From: Skeletonema tropicum
Taxonomy: Eukaryota > Bacillariophyta > Thalassiosirophyceae > Thalassiosirales > Thalassiosiraceae
Assembly (NCBI GenBank): GCA_037178625.1
Contig: CM074130.1
Coordinates: 1,984,001 to 2,048,000, forward strand
Reading direction: 5' to 3'
DNA length: 64,000 bases
This document shows, in pieces, positions 56,797 through 64,000 of this stretch. The notes under the pieces were generated by a model, which was not told the origin of the DNA, searched no databases, and saw only the letters and a list, made by a program, of their open reading frames with translations. The translations under genes were made by a program, and so were the position numbers. The first letter of the stretch is position 1. Every line of letters begins with the position of its first letter.

Positions 56797-59568
56797 ATGT
56801 TAGACACGATGAATATGAGCATCAGTAGAAGGAGAGCACCGGCTGCTATTTCGAGGGGCCGCAGACACAAACGCACTGGCGGTAAACAGCAAATTCAAAT
56901 GCTTGTGTTGGTGCTCGTCGGTTCACTGGTTCATCATATTTCTGCATTTGTTCCGGCCCATACATCCATGTCAAGAAACTCCATACACAGCATAGATGAC
57001 GACAAGAAGCAAAGTCATGCATCAACAACACAACTATGGGCGCGGAATAATAGTAATGCAAAACGAAAAGTACCCAAAATGCCCACACTTCCAGTGTCAT
57101 CATCTTCTAAGCGCGAAACCGATGAGTTTTACTCCACATCCAAAACAATCTCAGCTCCCATGGTAGTGATGGATGTAGAAAATATTCGTGGTGCAACAAG
57201 CTTTCGTATCAGTCATGAAGCTCTGTTATCACGAATTCGTTTGTGGAGAGAGGATCGATTGTCAATGGCATCAACACCATCATCATCAGATGATGTTGAT
57301 GGCGACTGCAATCTGCTGGAACCATTGGTTTGGGTATGTGATCATGGATTATCGCCTTCTATTCACTATTATTCACTGTTTCCAAATCAGAATGATGAAA
57401 TTGGGCGTCTTCCACACAACTTTGGAGCCATATTTTCCGGTGGAAGAACGGCAGATGATGTTATTGTTGATTTAGTTCACCTACGATGCGGTGGAACACC
57501 TTCGTTTTACAATAATAAGGACGACGATGGTGTAGATTTCGACGATATTGACAATCGGCAGGTTCTTGATGACAACATCGAGATGACGAGAAACACCACA
57601 ATTGTCATAACCGGCGATGCTCGACTTATCTCTCGTTGCCAACAAGCTCGCAGGCAGGGTAGCTCGCTATCAGACGTTATCTTTGTCGAACCTGCTTCTT
57701 TGTTGCAACAATTGGAAAGATATAGAACCAATCCGCAAGACGAGGAAACTCTATTTGGAGAGGCTTTTTCGCAAGCGTCTGCTCATCGCGTTAGAGTACC
57801 ACCTCCAACAACTACGGATGGGAGCGGTAAAAGTAAAGATGGGAAGACAGCATCCATGACGTCCTTCAAAAGCAGTTCCATCGCTGCACAGCAACACGCA
57901 AGGTTTCAAGCGCGCTTTCAAAACCAAGCTACAGCAAAAGAAGATGACGTTGAAAAACCACAAGTGAACACTCAAGAAGTTACCGACAACAATTCAAATG
58001 CAGAAGAAGTGGACAATCACGCTGCTTCTATTGCAGCTCAACTAAAAACTGAACAAATACGTCGACAAATGCTCTTATCCGACGCATATTACCTTGCTCG
58101 TCCATCGAAAAATAGAGGACGTAAATCTCAAGCTTCCATGGCGGCAATTCATGCAAAGTATAAGGATCGCAACATATCCAAGAAACAGCATAAGAAGTTG
58201 TATGCGAAACGATTCAGCAAGAAGAGAAAAGAAGATATGGCAGAGGCAGCTTTGAAGAGAAAGGAGTTAGCAGCGAAGCTGCAACGAAATTTGGAGCGTG
58301 CAAGTAAAGATAAATTGGATGAGAACGATGAAGAGAAGACCATTGATCAATCCAGAAGTGTTCAAGGTGGAGCCGAGTTATTGGTGACACTTCTTGGTTG
58401 GTTTGAGGAGAGAAGAATCATGATTGACAACAAGAGTATTGGTCCCATAATCAGGAATGCTAATGAGAATGACCCCACATCATTACTAGGATTAAACTCC
58501 GGCCAGATCAGTTCAGACGACAAGTTTGATCCCCTAGGGTCTGTTGTTGCCGTTCCTCTACGTGACGGAGATGAAAGCGGCAATAGCGTGGCACCACTAC
58601 GTATGGTTGTTATCTCTGATACACACGGCTTCGAAGGTGCATTATCAAAGTTTGCGTCAGAAGAAGAGGGGAATCATCACAGCAATGATTTCCTCCTTCC
58701 TCGTGCCGACGTCCTTCTTCATTGTGGAGACTTCGCAGCGTCTGGATCTAGGAAGACACAACGTGCTGCTGCTCGTCGTCTTGATGAGTTCCTTGCACGC
58801 CAAACACATATCCCTGAAAAGATTGTAGTGCAAGGCAACCATGACCCCGATTCTACCGCGAAGGTATTATTCCCTAGCTCAAAAGCTATTTATGTCAGGT
58901 CATCATCAACTATAACGGTGAATGGTGTTCATTTTGCTCTTGAACCCTTTTCAAGAAGGATGGCTTATCGGAATGCAAGGAGACAATCTGCATCAGCATC
59001 AAGTGCTGCCTCATCTTTTCCCAAATGTGACATCCTAGTGTCACACGAGCCCCCAAAGCATGTCTTGGATCTAACATACCATGGATTCTCTGCGGGATCA
59101 TTCTACTTGAAGGATTTAGTAGAACGTGCTGAACACAAACCGCGTCTTTGGCTATGCGGGCACATCCACGAAAGTAGAGGTATTGTCACGAAACAGTTCC
59201 AAACTAATGAAGAAGATGAATCTGAATCAACCATAGTGATAAATGCATCAAATGCAAACAGTGGAAGAGCCAACCGTATTGTTTCTGGGGCAGTAGTTGT
59301 TGAGGTTGAGCGTCTCTCGTCCAAAATAGATGGTCATATATCTGCAGAAAGTACGTTACAAAGTAGAAAGAGTAACGACTTCGATGACTATCTTGTCAGT
59401 CCTCCTACCAATGGTGATTTGAACGCCGCTGGGATGGATGGAATGGAAGTAAACGACTACGTTTCTCGACCGGGTGTTCGACGACGAAAAGGAATACCAC
59501 TATCAGCAAGACAAAAAATGAAGCAGATTCGATCTACACTAGTGCAGCCGCAAAAAGAAAGTGCGTAA
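56797..59568 (+). CDS. Plastid-targeted fusion: NYN/PIN-like nuclease domain + calcineurin-like metallophosphoesterase
   Basis: 923 aa from ATG 56797 (in-frame ATG 56752 is an alternative). A basic start precedes the signal QMLVLVLVGSLVHHISA|FVP. The first domain (about residues 118-290) has PIN-like acidic positions: MVVMDVENIRG, GGRTADDVIVDLVH, TIVITGDARLISRC, resembling NYN/YacP-type RNases. A long Lys/Gln/Ala-rich helical linker follows (about 340-520). The second domain (about 600-800) has every calcineurin-like metal motif in order: VISDTHGF, LLHCGDFA, VQGNHD, LVSHEPP, CGHIHES. The C-terminus is basic. Both domains seem intact. I know of no characterised protein with this pairing. Plastid RNA processing or nucleotide turnover is a reasonable inference. 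There are no introns. Confidence 0.8.
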   Translation: MLDTMNMSISRRRAPAAISRGRRHKRTGGKQQIQMLVLVLVGSLVHHISAFVPAHTSMSRNSIHSIDDDKKQSHASTTQLWARNNSNAKRKVPKMPTLPVSSSSKRETDEFYSTSKTISAPMVVMDVENIRGATSFRISHEALLSRIRLWREDRLSMASTPSSSDDVDGDCNLLEPLVWVCDHGLSPSIHYYSLFPNQNDEIGRLPHNFGAIFSGGRTADDVIVDLVHLRCGGTPSFYNNKDDDGVDFDDIDNRQVLDDNIEMTRNTTIVITGDARLISRCQQARRQGSSLSDVIFVEPASLLQQLERYRTNPQDEETLFGEAFSQASAHRVRVPPPTTTDGSGKSKDGKTASMTSFKSSSIAAQQHARFQARFQNQATAKEDDVEKPQVNTQEVTDNNSNAEEVDNHAASIAAQLKTEQIRRQMLLSDAYYLARPSKNRGRKSQASMAAIHAKYKDRNISKKQHKKLYAKRFSKKRKEDMAEAALKRKELAAKLQRNLERASKDKLDENDEEKTIDQSRSVQGGAELLVTLLGWFEERRIMIDNKSIGPIIRNANENDPTSLLGLNSGQISSDDKFDPLGSVVAVPLRDGDESGNSVAPLRMVVISDTHGFEGALSKFASEEEGNHHSNDFLLPRADVLLHCGDFAASGSRKTQRAAARRLDEFLARQTHIPEKIVVQGNHDPDSTAKVLFPSSKAIYVRSSSTITVNGVHFALEPFSRRMAYRNARRQSASASSAASSFPKCDILVSHEPPKHVLDLTYHGFSAGSFYLKDLVERAEHKPRLWLCGHIHESRGIVTKQFQTNEEDESESTIVINASNANSGRANRIVSGAVVVEVERLSSKIDGHISAESTLQSRKSNDFDDYLVSPPTNGDLNAAGMDGMEVNDYVSRPGVRRRKGIPLSARQKMKQIRSTLVQPQKESA

Positions 59569-59771
59569 ATTATAGAGAAGAGTCAGCAAGGAACCAAAGT
59601 CAAAACGTAACTACATTATTCAGATTAGAGTCAAATCACAATGTGTATAATTGCTTGCACTCTAGTCTAGAGTGTGTGCAGCTATTAACTAACTAAACCC
59701 CACACTTACAGATCAAAATGGCCAACGCCTTTAAGCAATAGCCCTAAAAAAGGGAATGATAAAACTACACG

Positions 59772-62700
59772 AGCTCATCAGCACTGCTCAGTAGGATTGC
59801 GCTCGTATTCTTGATGCTACGATGAGACAGCTGATTTGAGAGGTCCAGTGTGGGCTGGCCAGCAGCAACTCCTAAAACTCTTTTGTATCTAGCGTCGCCA
59901 ATATGCGCATGAGCCGCTTCTAGTGGCTCATAATCAGTGGCGGTACTATACATGCTCATTAGCACTGCTCAGTAGGATTGCGCTTGTATTCTTGATGCTA
60001 CGATGTGACAGCTGATTTAAGAGGTCCAGTGTGGGCTGGCCAGCAGCAACTCATAAAACGCTTTTGTATCTAGCGACGTCAACATGCGCATGAGCCGCTT
60101 CTAGTGGCCCATTATACTCTTTGGCGATACTATACAAGCTCATTAGCACTGCTCAGTAGGATTGCGCTTGTATTCTTGATGCTACGATGTGACAGCTGAT
60201 TTAAGAGGTCCAGTGTGGGCTGGTTAACTTTGTATTTATTTATTGGGCTGGCCAGCAGCACCTCAGTATGCCGTCTCGTATCTAGCGTCGCCAATATGCG
60301 CATGAGCCGCTTCTAGTGGCCCATTATACTCTGTGGCGATACTATACAAGCTCATTAGCACTGCTCAGTAGGATTGCGCTTGTATTCTTGATGCTACGAT
60401 GTGACAGCTGATTTAAGAGGTCCAGTGTGGGCTGGCCAGCAGCACCTCAGTATGCCGTCTCGTATCTAGCGTCGCCAATATGCGCATGAGCCGCTTCTAG
60501 TGGCCCATTATACTCTGTGGCAATACTATACATGCTCATTAGCACTGCTCAGTAGGATTGCGCTTGTATTCTTGATGCTACGATGTGACAGCTGATTTGA
60601 GAGGTCCAGTGTGGGCTGGCCAGCAGCACCTCAGTAATGCCGTCTTCGTATCTAGCGACGTCAATATGCGCATGAGCCGCTTCTAGTGTCCCATTATACT
60701 CTTTGGCGATACTTATACAAGCTCATTAGCACTGCTCAGTAGGATTGCGCTTGTATTCTTGATGCTACGATGTGACAGCTGATTTGAGAGGTCCAGTGTG
60801 GGCTGGCCAGCAGCACCTCATAAAACTCTTTTGTATCTAGCGACGTCAATATGCGCATGAGCCGCTTCTAGTGGCCCATTATACTCTGTGGCGATACTAT
60901 ACAAGCTCATTAGCACTGCTCATGTAGGATTGCGCTTGTATTCTTGATGCTACGATGTGACAGCTGATTTGAGAGGTCCAGTGTGGGCTGGCCAGCAGCA
61001 CCTCATAAAACTCTTTTGTATCTAGCGACGTCAATATGCGCATGAGCCGCTTCTAGTGGCCCACTTATACATCTGTGGCGATACTATACAAGCTCATTAG
61101 CACTGCTCAGTAGGATTGCGCTTGTATTCTTGATGCTACGATGTGACAGCTGATTTGAGAGGTCCAGTGTGGGCTGGCCAGCAGCAACTCAGTAAACTCT
61201 TTTGTATCTAGCGTCGCCAATATGCGCATGAGCCGCTTCTAGTGGCCCATTATACTCTGTGGCGATACTATACAATGCTCATTAGCACTGCTCAGTAGGA
61301 TTGCGCTTGTATTCTTGATGCTACGATGTGACAGCTGATTTGAGAGGTCCAGTGTGGGCTGGCCAGCAGCACCTCAGTAATGCCGTCTCGTATCTAGCGT
61401 CGCCAATATGCGCATGAGCCGCTTCTAGTGGCCCATTATACTCTGTGGCGATACTATACAAGCTCATTAGCACTGCTCAGTAGGATTGCGCTTGTATTCT
61501 TGATGCTACGATGTGACAGCTGATTTGAGAGGTCCAGTGTGGGCTGGCCAGCAGCACCTCAGTATGCCGTCTCGTATCTAGCGTCGCCAATATGCGCATG
61601 AGCCGCTTCTAGTGGCCCATTATACTCTGTGGCGATACTATACAAGCTCATTAGCACTGCTCAGTAGGATTGCGCTTGTATTCTTGATGCTACGATGTGA
61701 CAGCTGATTTGAGAGGTCCAGTGTGGGCTGGCCAGCAGCACCTCATGAAACTCTTTTGTATCTAGCGACGTCCAATATGCGCATGAGCCGCTTCTAGTGG
61801 CCCATTATACTCTGTGGCGATACTATACAAGCTCATTAGCACTGCTCAGTAGGATTGCGCTTGTATTCTTGATGCTACGATGTGACAGCTGATTTGAGAG
61901 GTCCAGTGTGGGCTGGCCAGCAGCACCTCATAAACTCTTTTGTATCTAGCGACGTCAATATGCGCATGAGCCGCTTCTAGTGGCCCATTATACATTTTGG
62001 CGATACTATACATGCTCATTAGCACTGCTCAGTAGGATTGCGCTTGTATTCTTGATGCTACGATGTGACAGCTGATTTGAGAGGTCCAGTGTGGGCTGGC
62101 CAGCAGCACCTCAGTAATGCCGTCTCGTATCTAGCGTCGCCAATATGCGCATGAGCCGCTTCTAGTGGCCCATTATACATTTGGCGATATTATACAAGCT
62201 CATTAGCACTGCTCAGTAGGATTGCGCTTGTATTCTTGATGCTACGATGTGACAGCTGATTTAAGAGGTCCAGTGTGGGCTGGCCAGCAGCACCTCATAT
62301 AACGCTTTTGTATCTAGCGACGTCAATATGCGCATGAGCCGCTTCTAGTGGCCCATTATACTCTGTGGCGATACTATACAAGCTCATTAGCACTGCTCAT
62401 GTAGGATTGCGCTTGTATTCTTGATGCTACGATGTGACAGCTGATTTGAGAGGTCCAGTGTGGGCTGGCCAGCAGCACCTCAGTATGCCGTCTCGTATCT
62501 AGCGTCGCCAATATGCGCATGAGCCGCTTCTAGTGGCCCATTATACTCTGTGGCGATACTATACAAGCTCATTAGCACTGCTCAGTAGGATTGCGCTTGT
62601 ATTCTTGATGCTACGATGTGACAGCTGATTTGAGAGGTCCAGTGTGGGCTGGCCAGCAGCACCTCATGAAACTCTTTGTATCTAGCGACGTCAATATGCG

Positions 62701-64000
62701 CATGAGCCGCTTCTAGTGGCCCATTATACTCTGTGGCGATACTATACAAGCTCATTAGCACTGCTCAGTAGGATTGCGCTTGTATTCTTGATGCTACGAT
62801 GTGACAGCTGATTTGAGAGGTCCAGTGTGGGCTGGCCAGCAGCACCTCAGTATGCCGTCTCGTATCTAGCGTCGCCAATATGCGCATGAGCCGCTTCTAG
62901 TGGCCCATTATACATCTTTGGCGATACTTATACAAGCTCATTAGCACTGCTCAGTAGGATTGCGCTTGTATTCTTGATGCTACGATGTGACAGCTGATTT
63001 GAGAGGTCCAGTGTGGGCTGGCCAGCAGCACCTCATAAAACTCTTTTGTATCTAGCGACGTCAATATGCGCATGAGCCGCTTCTAGTGGCCCATTATACT
63101 CTGTGGCGATACTATACAAGCTCATTAGCACTGCTCAGTAGGATTGCGCTTGTATTCTTGATGCTACGATGTGACAGCTGATTTGAGAGGTCCAGTGTGG
63201 GCTGGCCAGCAGCACCTCATAAAACTCTTTTGTATCTAGCGACGTCAATATGCGCATGAGCCGCTTCTAGTGGCCCATTATACTCTGTGGCGATACTATA
63301 CAAGCTCATTAGCACTGCTCAGTAGGATTGCGCTTGTATTCTTGATGCTACGATGTGACAGCTGATTTAAGAGGTCCAGTGTGGGCTGGCCAGCAGCACC
63401 TCATAAAACTCTTTTGTATCTAGCGACGTCAACATGCGCATGAGCCGCTTCTAGTGGCCCATTATACTCTTTGGCGATACTATACAAGCTCATTAGCACT
63501 GCTCAGTAGGATTGCGCTTGTATTCTTGATGCTACGATGTGACAGCTGATTTGAGAGGTCCAGTGTGGGCTGGCCAGCAGCACCTCATGAAACTCTTTTG
63601 TATCTAGCGACGTCAATATGCGCATGAGCCGCTTCTAGTGGCCCATTATACTCTGTGGCGATACTATACAAGCTCATTAGCACTGCTCAGTAGGATTGCG
63701 CTTGTATTCTTGATGCTACGATGTGACAGCTGATTTGAGAGGTCCAGTGTGGGCTGGCCAGCAGCACCTCATAAAACTCTTTTGTATCTAGCGACGTCAA
63801 TATGCGCATGAGCCGCTTCTAGTGGCCCATTATACATTTTGGCGATACTATACATGCTCATTAGCACTGCTCAGTAGGATTGCGCTTGTATTCTTGATGC
63901 TACGATGTGACAGCTGATTTGAGAGGTCCAGTGTGGGCTGGCCAGCAGCACCTCAGTATGCCGTCTCGTATCTAGCGTCGCCAATATGCGCATGAGCCGC
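59772..64000 (+). repeat. Satellite array, ~184-187 bp monomer, ~23 copies, continues past the window
   Basis: Head-to-tail monomers, each with the conserved blocks gctcattagcactgctcag, gattgcgcttgtattcttga, acagctgatttgagaggtcc, gggctggccagcagcacctc and gcgcatgagccgcttctagt. Distances between successive gctcatt blocks are 184-187 bp. One monomer carries a ~27-bp insertion (near 60222-60248). The first monomer is the most diverged, as expected at an array edge. Two linker variants alternate irregularly after cagcacctc: agtatgccgtctcgtatctagcgtcgcc and ataaaactcttttgtatctagcgacgtc. No long ORF or known RNA gene is inside. The unit contains the palindrome gctggccagc within a gaggt/acctc stem. 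Confidence 0.95.

Noticed and set aside
59772..64000. Tandem 5S rRNA, tRNA or snRNA gene array
   Set aside because: The monomer lacks 5S conserved internal blocks and tRNA A/B-box sequences, and no U-snRNA Sm site was seen.
59772..64000. CRISPR array
   Set aside because: The whole ~185-bp unit is repeated with no short-repeat/unique-spacer pattern, and the genome is eukaryotic.

Overview
The window looks like nuclear DNA of a stramenopile alga, most likely a diatom. Genes are compact, with short GT-AG introns of about 45-100 bp. Many predicted proteins begin with a signal peptide followed by an 'ASAFAP-like' A|F junction, the known bipartite plastid-targeting signal of diatoms. One protein also has a Lys/Ser/Gly-rich tail with an RXL motif. 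Genes lie on both strands without operons, and several neighbours are divergent. Exon structures were built by hand from frame continuity and splice consensus, so all are predictions.

Left part (1-29 kb): a secreted Lys/Ser/Gly-tailed protein; a four-finger WRKY19-like Cys/His zinc protein; a Derlin-ankyrin protein; a plastid S51-family peptidase; a small plastid Cys/His-repeat protein; a large secreted protein of two duplicated modules (802 aa, five exons); two acidic proteins with C-terminal Cys/His motifs; a [2Fe-2S] ferredoxin-like gene interrupted by an in-frame stop; a 2H-phosphoesterase-like protein; a BTB protein; a secreted Cys-rich protein with a 23-nt exon; plastid MnmG; and an SDR reductase. 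From about 21.3 to 24.1 kb there is no intact gene. That stretch holds two decayed satellite monomers, GC-rich hairpins and coding-like debris. A MITE-like element lies at 27.9-28.3 kb.

Middle (29-50 kb): plastid ClpS, a plastid two-S1-domain protein, a MIP channel, a TPR protein, a HAD phosphatase, and a DOMON / DOMON-cytochrome b561 tandem pair separated by a nested 4.9-kb transposon block. That block has outer inverted repeats of about 137 bp, a foldback Harbinger-like element with a decayed DDE transposase, two direct-repeat families, and a low-complexity Ser/Thr-rich reading frame. A head-to-head pair of paralogous HAD hydrolases and a plastid MsrB follow.

Right part (50-64 kb): a five-segment membrane protein, a small Ser-rich protein, a thylakoid-lumen protein, and a plastid protein fusing a NYN/PIN-like nuclease domain to a calcineurin-like phosphoesterase. 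From 59.77 kb to the window end runs a satellite array of about 185-bp monomers (about 23 copies) in two linker variants.

Functionally the window is rich in plastid maintenance: tRNA modification (MnmG), RNA binding (S1), N-degron proteolysis (ClpS), methionine-sulfoxide repair (MsrB), and a putative RNA-processing fusion. The most notable points are the NYN-phosphoesterase fusion; a metal-site-like Cys/His module shared by two otherwise unrelated plastid proteins; the satellite and its remote relics; and the foldback transposon.
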